Below, piece by piece: positions 6,384 to 14,690 of a stretch of 64,000 nucleotides of DNA. Origin of the DNA: Flavobacterium chilense (GTDB lineage Bacteria; Bacteroidota; Bacteroidia; Flavobacteriales; Flavobacteriaceae). The number at the start of each line of letters is the position of its first letter. The first letter of the stretch is position 1. Location of the stretch: assembly GCF_001602525.1 (NCBI RefSeq), contig NZ_LSYT01000003.1, forward strand, positions 310,001 to 374,000, read 5' to 3'. The notes under the pieces are model-generated. The model had not been told where the DNA came from. It saw only the letters and a program-made list of their open reading frames with translations, and did no database searches. A program made the translations under genes and the position numbers.

Positions 6384-8891
6384 ATGCGTTCAATTCCTTT
6401 CAACAAATTACTGATCATTTTTTTAATGGTATTTACAGTTTCGGCAAATGCTGCTGAAATCTGGGTTTCTCCAAATGGAAAAGATATAAATTCTGGAACC
6501 AAAGAGAGTCCGTTGGCAACGGTTCACATGGCAATGCGAAAAGCCAGAGAACTTCGTCGCTTAAAAGATCCATCTATAAAAGACGGAATCCGAATCATAG
6601 TAATGAACGGAACGTATTATTTAAACGAACCTTTATTTGTGCGACCAGAAGATTCTGGAACTGCAGACAGCCCAACAACAATTGAAGCCGATGTAAATGC
6701 AAGACCCATTATAAGCGGTGGAATCGAAATTAAAAACTGGACAAAATCGACAACAGTAATAAACGGACTTAAAAAAGGTGCTGTTTGGGTAGCCGATGCT
6801 CCTAAAAAAGCAGGAAGTCTTATTGATTACAGACAATTGTGGGTAAACGGAAAAAAAGCCGTTAGAGCCAAAAATACTGCAGGAACCACAATGGAACGCA
6901 TTTTATCATGGAATCACGAGGAACAAACCTGCTGGATTCCGTTTAAAGATAAATCGGTAAAGTTCGAGCCAGGAATGGAAATGTTTATTGTGCAATGGTG
7001 GTCGAATGCCAACTTGCGTATTAAAAATATTGAAGTGCAGAAAGACAGTGCCAAACTTTCATTTGAAGAACCAGAAAGCCGTATTCAAAGCGAACATCCG
7101 TGGCCAGCGCCGTGGATTTCTAAAAACAACGGAAATTCGGCTTATTTCTTAAACAACGCTTTTTCGCTTTTAAACGAACCAGGAGAATGGTATTTAGACA
7201 AGAAAAATGCTAAAATCTATTATATTCCAAGAGCTGGAGAAGAAATTAATTCGGTTACCATTACAGCTCCAGTTTTAGAAAATCTGGTAGAAGTAAAGGG
7301 AACAATCGATTCTCCTGTTCATCATTTTCAATTTAAAGGAATTTCGTTTCAATACAGCAACTGGCTTCGTCCATCGCAACAAGGTCATGTGCCGTTGCAA
7401 TCTGGATTGTATTTGTTAGATGCTTATAAATTGAAACAACCGGGAACGCCAAATCAGGCAAGTTTAGAAAATCAGGCTTGGGTGGGAAGACCTCGTGCTG
7501 CGGTGGAAGTAAATTATGCTAATAATATTCAGTTTGAATCTTGCCGTTTTGAGCATTTAGCTTCGACTGGTTTAGATTTAAATAAAGGAACAAATCATAA
7601 TACCATAAAAGGTAATTTATTTAAAGATATTGGCGGAAGTGCCATCAATGTTGGAGTTTTCTCAGAAGAAGCTTTTGAAGCGCATTTGCCTTTAATCATA
7701 AAAGACGAAAGAGAAATGTGTTCGGATGAAGTGATTTCGGATAATTTAATCACCAATGTAACCAATGAAGATTGGGGAACTTTAGGAATCAGTGCTGGTT
7801 TTGTTAGAAACATCACAATTGAACACAACGAAATTTCGGATGTATCGTATTCTGGAATGGCAATGGGCTGGGGTTGGACACATACGCCAAACGTGATGCA
7901 GAACAATAAAATTCTAGCAAATAAAATTCATCATTATGCAAAACATTTACATGATGTTGCTGGAATTTACACGCTTTCGGCTCAGCCAGGAAGCCGAATC
8001 GAAGAAAATTATATTGACAAAGTTTACAATAGTCCATACGCGCACGATCCGTTTTTATGGCTGTATTTATATACCGATGAAGGGAGTGAAGGTTTTACGA
8101 TTAAAAACAACTGGATTGCCGAAAAGAAAATCCTTAAAAACCATAACGGTCCAAAAGGGAATATCTGGGAGCACAATGATCCGTATGTAAGCACTAAAAT
8201 TAAAGATGCTGCAGGAATTAGAGCACCTTATAAAGATTTAGAAAAAGAAGTCGTAATCGATGAAAAATGGGGATTGCAGGAAATGCCAAAACCGTATGCA
8301 ATCGAATTGATAGGTTCTGATTTTGATATCGAAAAAATCAAATCAACTTTAACCGGATTTAGAATTGTAGGTCAGGAATTGTACCAATGGAAAAATCATT
8401 TGGTGATTTACGGAAAAATGAATCAGCCAGAAAGAACAAAACGAAAACTAGCAGGCGCTTTTCCTTCTTTAGAAATTAAAATCTATGATGATTTGGTTTA
8501 CGATTTCCAAAATTTCGAAAGATGTAAAGATTCAAAACCAGCATCAGATTGGGAAAATGTGGTTTTAACAGCGAATCTTCCTGCTGATGAAAAACTGCAA
8601 AAAGAATATGTAGAGTATCATAAAACGCAATTCGAAAAATGGCCAGAAGTTGCGAAAGGCTTTTGTAACGCCGATTTTCAGCAATTACAAGTTTTCAAAA
8701 AAGACAGACAATTAATCTTGGTAATCAGTATTCCGAAAGGGGAAAATCTGGATAAACTAAATCCAAAAACCACAGAAAATAACCCGCGTGTAGACGAATG
8801 GAATGCGCTAATGAAAAAATACCAATCTGGAATTGAAGGCGCAAAACCAGACGAAACATGGATTTTCTTGAATAAAGTTGAAACGAAATAA
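6384..8891 (+). CDS. Secreted beta-helix glycosidase-like protein (GH141-like) with C-terminal L-rhamnose mutarotase-like domain
   Basis: 835 aa. A signal peptide ends near SANAA (residue 24). The start of the mature protein (IWVSPNGKDINSGTKESPLA) and the repeated short strands up to about residue 600 mark a right-handed parallel beta-helix of the type found in GH141 and related families. Residues about 660-835 differ: EYVEYH (near 742-746), WPE, then a long stretch ending in EWNALMKKYQ and ETWIFLNKV, which is the pattern of the RhaM/DUF718 mutarotase family, preceded by a possible second ferredoxin-like half. The gene heads an operon with Gfo/Idh and an SSS symporter. A GH141-type fucosidase or a rhamnosidase-like role is possible. 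The family assignment of the helix is uncertain; the mutarotase-like tail is clear by motif. Confidence 0.7.
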   Translation: MRSIPFNKLLIIFLMVFTVSANAAEIWVSPNGKDINSGTKESPLATVHMAMRKARELRRLKDPSIKDGIRIIVMNGTYYLNEPLFVRPEDSGTADSPTTIEADVNARPIISGGIEIKNWTKSTTVINGLKKGAVWVADAPKKAGSLIDYRQLWVNGKKAVRAKNTAGTTMERILSWNHEEQTCWIPFKDKSVKFEPGMEMFIVQWWSNANLRIKNIEVQKDSAKLSFEEPESRIQSEHPWPAPWISKNNGNSAYFLNNAFSLLNEPGEWYLDKKNAKIYYIPRAGEEINSVTITAPVLENLVEVKGTIDSPVHHFQFKGISFQYSNWLRPSQQGHVPLQSGLYLLDAYKLKQPGTPNQASLENQAWVGRPRAAVEVNYANNIQFESCRFEHLASTGLDLNKGTNHNTIKGNLFKDIGGSAINVGVFSEEAFEAHLPLIIKDEREMCSDEVISDNLITNVTNEDWGTLGISAGFVRNITIEHNEISDVSYSGMAMGWGWTHTPNVMQNNKILANKIHHYAKHLHDVAGIYTLSAQPGSRIEENYIDKVYNSPYAHDPFLWLYLYTDEGSEGFTIKNNWIAEKKILKNHNGPKGNIWEHNDPYVSTKIKDAAGIRAPYKDLEKEVVIDEKWGLQEMPKPYAIELIGSDFDIEKIKSTLTGFRIVGQELYQWKNHLVIYGKMNQPERTKRKLAGAFPSLEIKIYDDLVYDFQNFERCKDSKPASDWENVVLTANLPADEKLQKEYVEYHKTQFEKWPEVAKGFCNADFQQLQVFKKDRQLILVISIPKGENLDKLNPKTTENNPRVDEWNALMKKYQSGIEGAKPDETWIFLNKVETK

Positions 8892-8899
8892 AAAGAGAT

Positions 8900-9008
8900 A
8901 GCCACGAATTCACGAATTATTCTTTTACAATCTAGATGTAATATTAATTCGAATTATTCGAAAAAATAATTGCAAAGATTTTCAAATAATAATTCGTGAA
9001 TTCGTGGC
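8900..9008. repeat. Intergenic inverted repeat, family G (GCCACGAATTCACGAATT type)
   Basis: Left arm GCCACGAATTCACGAATTAT at 8901 and right arm AATAATTCGTGAATTCGTGG ending at 9008 are reverse complements over about 20 bp. A second, larger copy is at 53764-53982; both contain CAAAGATT near the right arm. It ends 32 bp before the next start codon. Confidence 0.85.
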
Positions 9009-9040
9009 GAAAAAAAACTAATAATCTAAACTGACCACCA

Positions 9041-10105
9041 ATGTTAAAAATAGCCATTCTAGGACTTGGAGAAGGACGAAGCACAATGTCGGCTGCCATA
9101 GAAAGTTCAAAACTAGAACTCGTTAAAATATGCGACCGAAACGAAGAATTGTGTAAACAGCGAGCAAAAGAATTCGATTTTCATTCGTACACAACCAATT
9201 ACGACGATTTATTAAACGATTCGTCAATTGATATTATAGCGATTTATACGCCAGATCATCTTCATGCTCAACATGTAAAACAAGCTTTACTGCATGGAAA
9301 ACATGTCGTTTGTACAAAACCTTTTATTGATGATCTTTCTGATGCAAAAGAGCTTTTAGAATTAAGCAAATCAACTGGAAAGAAAGTTTTTATTGGTCAA
9401 AGTTCTCGTTTTTTCGAACCAGCAAAAAGACAAAGAGCCGATTATGAAGCAGGGTTAATAGGAGATTTAATTACAATTGAAGCACAATATCATGCCGATC
9501 ACAGATGGTTTTTAAAGAAAGAATGGTCGTTATTGCAATCGTTTAAATGGCTGTACGGAGGTTTGAGTCATCCTGTAGATTTTATCAGATGGTATTTGCC
9601 GAATATTCAGGAAGTGATGGGTTACGGAATGATTAGCAGTAACGGACAAAATGCAGGATTGAAAAATGAAGACACGATGCATTTTATCTTTAAAGCAACT
9701 GATGGAAGAATTGCTCGTGTAAGCGGTGTGTATACTTCGCCGACTCAGCCGGCACAGCGCGATAGCGGAATGAGTACAATTCTACGAGCAACAGAAGGAG
9801 CAAGCCAAGCTGATTATCATGAATTACGTTATGCCGTTACAGATAAAACAGGCGAAGAAAAAGTGATTACTTGGGGTGACAGCACAATAAAATATTATTT
9901 CCGTTTTGAAGGACAAAGTCACCACGGCGGAGAATATCAGAATTATTTAGAATATTTTACAGATAGTATTGAGCAAGGTTTTGAAGCGTATCCAAACATG
10001 GAAGAAGGAATTGGAACTGTGGCTTTGTTACAAGCAATGGATAAATCTTTGCAAACTGGAATGCCGGTTAAAATTGCCGATATTCTTAACGAATACGGAC
10101 TATGA
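9041..10105 (+). CDS. Gfo/Idh/MocA-family NAD(P)-dependent oxidoreductase
   Basis: 354 aa, cytoplasmic. The N-terminal Rossmann domain starts ILGLGEGR, and the YTPDHLHA and VVCTKPF segments correspond to the family's NxxHA and EKP motifs. The Glu of EKP is replaced by Thr here, but the catalytic Lys is kept. The C-terminal half has the alpha/beta sheet domain with GGLSHPVDFIRWYLP, in which a conserved Asp/His pair would bind substrate. Such enzymes oxidise or epimerise sugars, including uronate and deoxysugar derivatives. The stop overlaps the start of the SSS symporter by 4 bp, so the two are translationally coupled and probably act on the same imported sugar. The substrate is not readable. 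Confidence 0.85.
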   Translation: MLKIAILGLGEGRSTMSAAIESSKLELVKICDRNEELCKQRAKEFDFHSYTTNYDDLLNDSSIDIIAIYTPDHLHAQHVKQALLHGKHVVCTKPFIDDLSDAKELLELSKSTGKKVFIGQSSRFFEPAKRQRADYEAGLIGDLITIEAQYHADHRWFLKKEWSLLQSFKWLYGGLSHPVDFIRWYLPNIQEVMGYGMISSNGQNAGLKNEDTMHFIFKATDGRIARVSGVYTSPTQPAQRDSGMSTILRATEGASQADYHELRYAVTDKTGEEKVITWGDSTIKYYFRFEGQSHHGGEYQNYLEYFTDSIEQGFEAYPNMEEGIGTVALLQAMDKSLQTGMPVKIADILNEYGL

Positions 10106-11682
10106 ACAGCATCTACGATAAATTAACCACGCTCGATTTTGTAATTGTAGCAGGTTATTTAGTGGCTTTATTGGTCATTGGATATGTGGTAAGTATGAAA
10201 CAGAGAAAGAAAAACGAAACGCTTTTTCTGGCCGGAAATTCATTAAACTGGTACAGCATCGGATTTAATATGTGGGGAACCAATGTTGGGCCTTCGTCGT
10301 TATTGGCTTTTGCAAGTATTGGTTACGCTACGGGAATTGTAGCCGGAAATTTCGAATGGTATGCTTTTGTGTTTTTACTGCTCTTGGCAATGGTTTTTGC
10401 GCCGAGATATATTGCAAGTAAAGTAAGCACAATGCCCGAATATATGGGAAAACGCTATGGCGACAGTACTCAGAATATTTTGGCTTGGTACGCTTTGGTA
10501 AAAATATTAGTAAGCTGGTTGTCTTTAGGATTATTCAGCGGAGGCGTTTTAGTACGTCAGATTTTGGGAATTCCGATGTGGCAGAGCGTTACCGTTTTAG
10601 TGATTTTCTCTGGAATTTTCACTTTTGCAGGTGGACTGAAAGCAATTGCTAAAGTGAATGTTTTTCAGATGATTCTGCTGATTGTAGTTTCATTGACGCT
10701 TTCCTTTTTGGGTTTGCAGAAACTAGGCGGAATAGATGTTTTAATTGCTAAAACTCCTTCTAACTTTTGGAATTTAGTTCGTCCTTCAGATGATGCGCAT
10801 TATCCGTGGCCTGCTATTTTGTTAGGATATCCTGTAGCAGCAGTTGCTTTTTTCTGTACCGATCAATCGATGGTTCAGAGTGTTTTAGGAGCGAAAAACC
10901 TAGAGCAGGGACAATTGGGCGTAAACTTTATTGGATGGCTAAAAGTCATGGCTTTGCCGTTGTTTATTCTTCCTGGAATTTTGTGTTATGCTTTGTATCC
11001 TGAATTAGGAAGCAACTCTGATTTAGCTTATATGACAATGGTTACGAATCTTTTCCCAAGCGGAATGAACGGTTTGGTAATTTGTGTGATGATTGCCGTT
11101 TTGGTGGGAACAATTGGTTCTTCGCTAAACGCCTTAAGCACTGTTTTTACGAATGATATTTATGTAAAGAAAATAAACCCGACGGCGACAATTCAGGATC
11201 AGATTAAAATTGGACGTTTAACAATTGCTGCTGGTTGTGTATTTGCAATTCTGATTGCCGTTGCTATTGATAATATCAAAGGACAGAATTTATTCAACAT
11301 TTTTCAGGCGGTTTTAGGTTTCCTGGCGCCTTCGTTATCTGTTGTTTTCCTTTTGAGTGTTTTCTGGAAACGTACCACAAAAAAAGCCGTAAATGCAACG
11401 CTTTCTTGGGGTTCTGCTTTTAGTTTGTTTGTTGGGGTTTTATATCTATGGATTTTTCCTGCCGATAAATATCCAGTTTGGCCTCACTTTTTGTTGATTT
11501 CCTTTTACATTTTTGCTGTGCTTTTAATTACGGCCGTTATTATTTCTTTAACTGATAGAAATCCTGAAGTTAATGTTTCAGATGAAACGGATATTCCTAA
11601 AACTAGTAAAAAGGTTAAGCTTTTGTTTGGGTTGTTGGGATTGACAATTTTGGTTTTGTATTTGGTTTTTAATGGGAATTAG
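10102..11682 (+). CDS. Sodium:solute symporter (SSS/SLC5 family), probable sugar transporter
   Basis: 526 aa, inner membrane. The translation shows about 13-14 hydrophobic segments with the SSS signature: an early GYVVSMKQRKKNETLFLAGN stretch, WYSIGFNMWGTNVGPSSLLA near residue 52, and GGLKAIAKVNVFQM near residue 178, the region containing the family's sodium-site residues. Bacteroidota members of this type carry sugars and uronates. It overlaps the upstream Gfo/Idh gene by ATGA and ends the operon, with an inverted repeat terminator 10 bp downstream. It could import a monosaccharide released by the pectin enzymes (rhamnose, galacturonate or a rarer sugar); the substrate is inferred from context only. 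Confidence 0.88.
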   Translation: MNSIYDKLTTLDFVIVAGYLVALLVIGYVVSMKQRKKNETLFLAGNSLNWYSIGFNMWGTNVGPSSLLAFASIGYATGIVAGNFEWYAFVFLLLLAMVFAPRYIASKVSTMPEYMGKRYGDSTQNILAWYALVKILVSWLSLGLFSGGVLVRQILGIPMWQSVTVLVIFSGIFTFAGGLKAIAKVNVFQMILLIVVSLTLSFLGLQKLGGIDVLIAKTPSNFWNLVRPSDDAHYPWPAILLGYPVAAVAFFCTDQSMVQSVLGAKNLEQGQLGVNFIGWLKVMALPLFILPGILCYALYPELGSNSDLAYMTMVTNLFPSGMNGLVICVMIAVLVGTIGSSLNALSTVFTNDIYVKKINPTATIQDQIKIGRLTIAAGCVFAILIAVAIDNIKGQNLFNIFQAVLGFLAPSLSVVFLLSVFWKRTTKKAVNATLSWGSAFSLFVGVLYLWIFPADKYPVWPHFLLISFYIFAVLLITAVIISLTDRNPEVNVSDETDIPKTSKKVKLLFGLLGLTILVLYLVFNGN

Positions 11683-11691
11683 AAAAAATAA

Positions 11692-11746
11692 TATAGTATA
11701 AAAACAATAATTCTATTTATAAAAAATTTATTGTTTTTATACTATG
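11692..11746. terminator. Inverted-repeat terminator after the symporter
   Basis: TATAGTATAAAAACAATAA is mirrored by TTATTGTTTTTATACTAT with an 18-bp loop. The T-tracts on both sides could allow bidirectional termination. It marks the boundary between the catabolic operon and the AT-rich islet. Confidence 0.65.
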
Positions 11747-11829
11747 TATTAATTTAGATTAAAAAGTGTAGGAATAAATATATTGTACTTTTAATCAATT
11801 AAAATTAAGAAAAGATTAATCGATAATAT

Positions 11830-12144
11830 TTAAATTTCGAACTCAACTTTTTTTTCATTTACAATTACTTCAAACTTTATTTTTGCATTTAGTGCTTCAA
11901 ATATTCGTTTTACCGTAAATAAATTTGCATTTTTTAAACTACTCTCAATGCGAGATATTTGTGATTTTTGAACTCCAATTCTTTCGCCTAGTTCTTCTTG
12001 TGTTAGATTTTGTTCCTTTCGGATCTCTTTAATTATATGACTTATCATTTTCATATTTAAATTAAACTCGTAGGCATCACGAATTTCAGAACCTTTTAGG
12101 CCAATTGCACCATCTTTTAATTGGTCAAGTGATAAAACTTCCAT
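11830..12144 (-). CDS. XRE-family antitoxin (HigA-like)
   Basis: 104 aa when started at the ATG at 12144 (MEVLSLDQLK...); an open extension to 12222 exists but its residues do not look like a conserved N-terminus. The middle holds a Cro/C1-type helix-turn-helix (NLTQEELGERIGVQKSQISR), and the C-terminal tail is strand-rich (KIKFEVIVNEKKVEFEI). This is the usual antitoxin partner of HigB/Gp49-type toxins, binding its toxin and its own promoter. It lies downstream of the toxin gene, the HigBA order, but with a 197-bp gap holding a hairpin, which is unusual. Codon usage is more AT-rich than in the flanking catabolic genes, consistent with transfer. Confidence 0.75.
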   Translation of the reverse strand: MEVLSLDQLKDGAIGLKGSEIRDAYEFNLNMKMISHIIKEIRKEQNLTQEELGERIGVQKSQISRIESSLKNANLFTVKRIFEALNAKIKFEVIVNEKKVEFEI

Positions 12145-12292
12145 AGTAAAATTAATTTCGGGTTGAACCCTTAAAAATATTAAATAGCGTTCCATAAAAT
12201 TTATGGGCGCAGAAAAAAACAACAGAGATTTTCTGTTTATTAAATGTCTTTTTTATAAATCGTATAATTGGTAATTATTAAGAAATAAAATA

Positions 12293-12335
12293 AAATTGGA
12301 GAATGAATTTTGTTCATTTTCATTCTCCAATTTTT
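12293..12335. terminator. Strong hairpin between toxin and antitoxin genes
   Basis: AAATTGGAGAATGAA pairs perfectly with TTCATTCTCCAATTT, and T-rich runs follow on both strands. On the minus strand it falls 7 bp after the toxin stop and about 150 bp before the antitoxin start, so it should terminate or attenuate toxin transcripts. Confidence 0.7.
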
Positions 12336-12341
12336 TTCATA

Positions 12342-12674
12342 TTAGGTAAAATACTCTGTATGTATTTTGTTAGCTTTTGTGATTTCGTTTAAAGGAGTTT
12401 TATTTGTTTTTTTAATAAAACCATTAGAACAAAAAATTATAGTATTTTCTTTATCTCTTTTATCCCAAAAGCACAATATTCTATAATGTATTCCTTGGAT
12501 TCTAGTTCTAAATTCCCAAATCTCATTAGTTAACTTCTTTAATAAGTTTGAGTTAATATTGTTTGTTGCCAATTCAATATTTTCAATAATTTTTATTCTA
12601 TGCTTTAAATCTACTTTCTGCAAAAACTCGCCTACTTGTTTGGCAAATTTTACTTCCATAATTTCAAATAACAT
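12342..12674 (-). CDS. RelE/HigB-type toxin (Gp49-like)
   Basis: About 110 aa, starting at MLFEIMEVKF; an ATG 15 bp further upstream or one 15 bp downstream are alternatives. The middle contains LTNEIWEFRTRIQGIHYRIL and then GFIKKTNKTPLNEITKA, the strongly conserved Gp49/HigB pattern in which arginines and a lysine pair support ribosome-dependent mRNA cleavage. The cytoplasmic toxin is paired with the XRE antitoxin downstream, so the two form a type II toxin-antitoxin module. The pair sits in a low-GC block between the symporter and an MFS gene, typical for mobile addiction modules. The toxin looks intact. Confidence 0.78.
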   Translation of the reverse strand: MLFEIMEVKFAKQVGEFLQKVDLKHRIKIIENIELATNNINSNLLKKLTNEIWEFRTRIQGIHYRILCFWDKRDKENTIIFCSNGFIKKTNKTPLNEITKANKIHTEYFT

Positions 12675-12844
12675 TTTTATAAAGTGCAAATGTATAAAAA
12701 AGTTTCTATAAAGGGAAACTTTTTTTGTAAAAAAATCAAAGTATATTTCTATAACTTGACTCTTAGTTACTTATTTTATTTATTATTTTAAATCGTATTT
12801 TCGTTAAGTTAGAAATACTATCCTCTTTAAATATTAATATAAAC

Positions 12845-13741
12845 ATGAATAAAATATTGTTTTTTGAAATTCAATTTTGTAGCCCTATACCTTTTATTCT
12901 ATTACACGATGAAAAAGCAATTAATCAATTTACAAGCCGTTTTTTTTACAAAGATTCGTTGATTTATTTTATTTGTAAGGTAAAAAAAGTGCGATTCGAT
13001 ATGAAATCGATATCGATTAATAAAGATGTTATAAATCTTAGTTTGATTTTTAATAAAAAAGTGATACCTGTAAAATTCTGTATTGTAAGAGATAGAGAAG
13101 TGAAATTGCTTGAAGGATCGACAAATAAATTATTATTAATAGATATTGAAGGATATGATGCAGAGAATCCAATGAAAATAACACCAGATTTAGTGTTGAG
13201 AAATTCAAAAATTGAAATTGGGAATAAACCACAGCTTATTTATATCGGATATTCTTTTAAGCCAATTAGAAGATTATTAAATCATGAAAAGATTATTAAA
13301 GCTTCAGCAGAAATAGAAGATGATGATGAATTAAGGTTATATGTTAGTTCATTTAAATTTAGCTTTTGTTATCTAAAAGAGAAAAAGAAATTAGTATGTA
13401 TTAGTGATATTGGAATTCAAAAGGATGTAACATCTGATGAACAACTAAAAGAATATGTGATGTTAGTTGAGAGAATTTTAATTAACTATTTTCAAACTGA
13501 AGGCCTAAATGATAAACATGTAGATATGGATATAAATAAAGATCGTCTTTTTAAAAAGATTTTGAAGAAAAATGGAGTACGATTTATAGGTGGAGGATAT
13601 GAAATGGAAGATGGTGAATATTTTGATTTTTTATCTAAACATATAGATTCCTCCGAAAAACATTTTTATCTTGACTATGAAAATATTAAAGATGGTTATT
13701 TAACACATGATGAAATAATGGATAGATTTCTGAATGGATAA
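12845..13741 (+). CDS. Hypothetical protein, 298 aa, unknown function
   Basis: I do not recognise this protein. It has no signal peptide and no convincing membrane segment, so it is probably cytoplasmic. It is rich in Lys, Ile and Asp, and its coding sequence is visibly more AT-rich than the sugar genes. Around residues 131-147 the text LIYIGYSFKPIRRLLNH is reminiscent of the YIG...R half of GIY-YIG nucleases, but the preceding GIY element and later catalytic Glu are not evident. The C-terminus is acidic. It lies on the opposite strand from the TA module and from the XRE gene that follow, in an islet of small stress or defence genes. A role in defence or a selfish module is a guess from neighbours only. 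Confidence 0.6.
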   Translation: MNKILFFEIQFCSPIPFILLHDEKAINQFTSRFFYKDSLIYFICKVKKVRFDMKSISINKDVINLSLIFNKKVIPVKFCIVRDREVKLLEGSTNKLLLIDIEGYDAENPMKITPDLVLRNSKIEIGNKPQLIYIGYSFKPIRRLLNHEKIIKASAEIEDDDELRLYVSSFKFSFCYLKEKKKLVCISDIGIQKDVTSDEQLKEYVMLVERILINYFQTEGLNDKHVDMDINKDRLFKKILKKNGVRFIGGGYEMEDGEYFDFLSKHIDSSEKHFYLDYENIKDGYLTHDEIMDRFLNG

Positions 13742-13782
13742 TCTTGAGTAATATTTTTAAACTAAAAATAAATAATTTAAGA

Positions 13783-13995
13783 CTATTTATTCTCAGTAGA
13801 AACCAACAACTCCCGAATATCAACCTTCAAATATTTAGAAATCTCATAAAGTGTTTCAATAGAAGGCTGAGCTTCGTTTGTACACCAACGCGAAACAGTC
13901 GATACAGTTTTGCCTAAATGATTAGCTAATTCCTTACTAGTTCGATTGTTTTCAACCAAAACAACTTTTATTCTATTTAACTTAAGTTTCGACAC
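13783..13995 (-). CDS. Small XRE-family HTH regulator
   Basis: 70 aa, almost entirely a Cro/C1-type helix-turn-helix: RTSKELANHLGKTVSTVSRW is the helix 2-turn-helix 3 part, followed by QPSIETLYEISKYLKVDIRE, the usual fourth and fifth helices. It has no other domain, so it acts as a dimeric DNA-binding repressor or as the antidote partner of a toxin. It is transcribed away from the SymE-like gene with a 163-bp intergenic region that could hold a shared operator. The final helix ends in LVSTENK, as in many Bacteroidota regulators of this size. Confidence 0.8.
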   Translation of the reverse strand: MSKLKLNRIKVVLVENNRTSKELANHLGKTVSTVSRWCTNEAQPSIETLYEISKYLKVDIRELLVSTENK

Positions 13996-14158
13996 AATGT
14001 TGATTTATTGATATTTCATGCAAATATCTTATAATTTAAATATAATAAAAAGAATATTTCAAATACTCAAAATTGCCCTAAAACAATAATTTAGTGTCTA
14101 AAAAATATTATTTGTAGTATAATTTTTATTATTTTTGTTTCAATGAAATAAAAATAAA

Positions 14159-14362
14159 ATGAAACAATCAGCGAAAAGACGATTAAAAATACAGCCAAAA
14201 CATATTGCAAGATCATATCATCGATACGTTATATTTCCAGAAATTCGTCTTTGCGGAAAATGGCTTCAGAAAATCGGTTTTAATTACGGGAATTTCGTAA
14301 CGATTGAACATCAGCAAAATAAAATCATTTTTACAACCAATAATGAAATTGAAACGAAATAA
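14159..14362 (+). CDS. SymE-like toxin
   Basis: 67 aa. After a basic N-terminus (KQSAKRRLKIQPKHIARSY) comes FPEIRLCGKWLQKIGFNYG, then NFVTIEHQQNKIIFTT. This is the SymE pattern (P-x-I/L-x-L-x-G-x-WL-x2-G-F-x2-G) of a swapped-hairpin, AbrB-like fold. In Escherichia coli SymE is an SOS-induced toxin restrained by an antisense RNA; many Bacteroidota encode similar small proteins. Here the divergent XRE gene may provide control instead of, or in addition to, an RNA. A family B palindrome begins 18 bp after the stop. Toxicity is inferred from family membership only. Confidence 0.75.
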   Translation: MKQSAKRRLKIQPKHIARSYHRYVIFPEIRLCGKWLQKIGFNYGNFVTIEHQQNKIIFTTNNEIETK

Positions 14363-14379
14363 AAATCATCTATTTAAAC

Positions 14380-14465
14380 ATAACCCGTGGTTTCAACCAC
14401 GGGAACGCAATGTACAACATTACGTTTATAAATATACGTTTCCCGTGGTTGAAACCACGGGCTAT
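14380..14465. repeat. Intergenic inverted repeat, family B
   Basis: Arms CCCGTGGTTTCAACCACGGG (14384-14403) and the mirrored CCCGTGGTTGAAACCACGGG (14442-14461), each nearly self-complementary, around an A/T-rich 38-bp spacer. Same family as 2960-3037. It follows the SymE-like gene and can terminate it. Confidence 0.88.
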
Positions 14466-14506
14466 GTTTTGAAAAAGATTGTAAATAACAAAGCAAAGCT
14501 ATTTTT

Positions 14507-14640
14507 AATTGCCTCCAGTTTTAACTGGAGGTATATTTAAAAAGAATAGAAAAAGGCTTTAGCCAAACTGTGGATATTTTGGCTAAAGCCTTTTGAGCTT
14601 CCTAATTAATTTGTCATCCAGCTAAAGCTGGACGCAATTA
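14507..14640. repeat. Compound palindrome, family C (GCCTCCAG/CTGGAGG plus GGCTTTAGCC)
   Basis: Three nested parts: outer left AATTGCCTCCAGTTTTAACT (with its own mirror), inner AAAGGCTTTAGCCAAA facing TTTGGCTAAAGCCTTTT (14551-14595), and outer right CATCCAGCTAAAGCTGGACG. The same architecture recurs at 29885-30013 and 63415-63545. With the family B copy it fills the 328-bp gap to the MFS gene. Confidence 0.85.
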
Positions 14641-14690
14641 AAACTTTTAAAAAAAACTTTGCGTCTTAGCGACTTTGCGGCATAAAAAAA

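Noticed and set aside
12145..12222. N-terminal extension of the XRE antitoxin
   Set aside because: The extra 26 residues have no conserved look, and the internal ATG at 12144 gives a typical antitoxin length.
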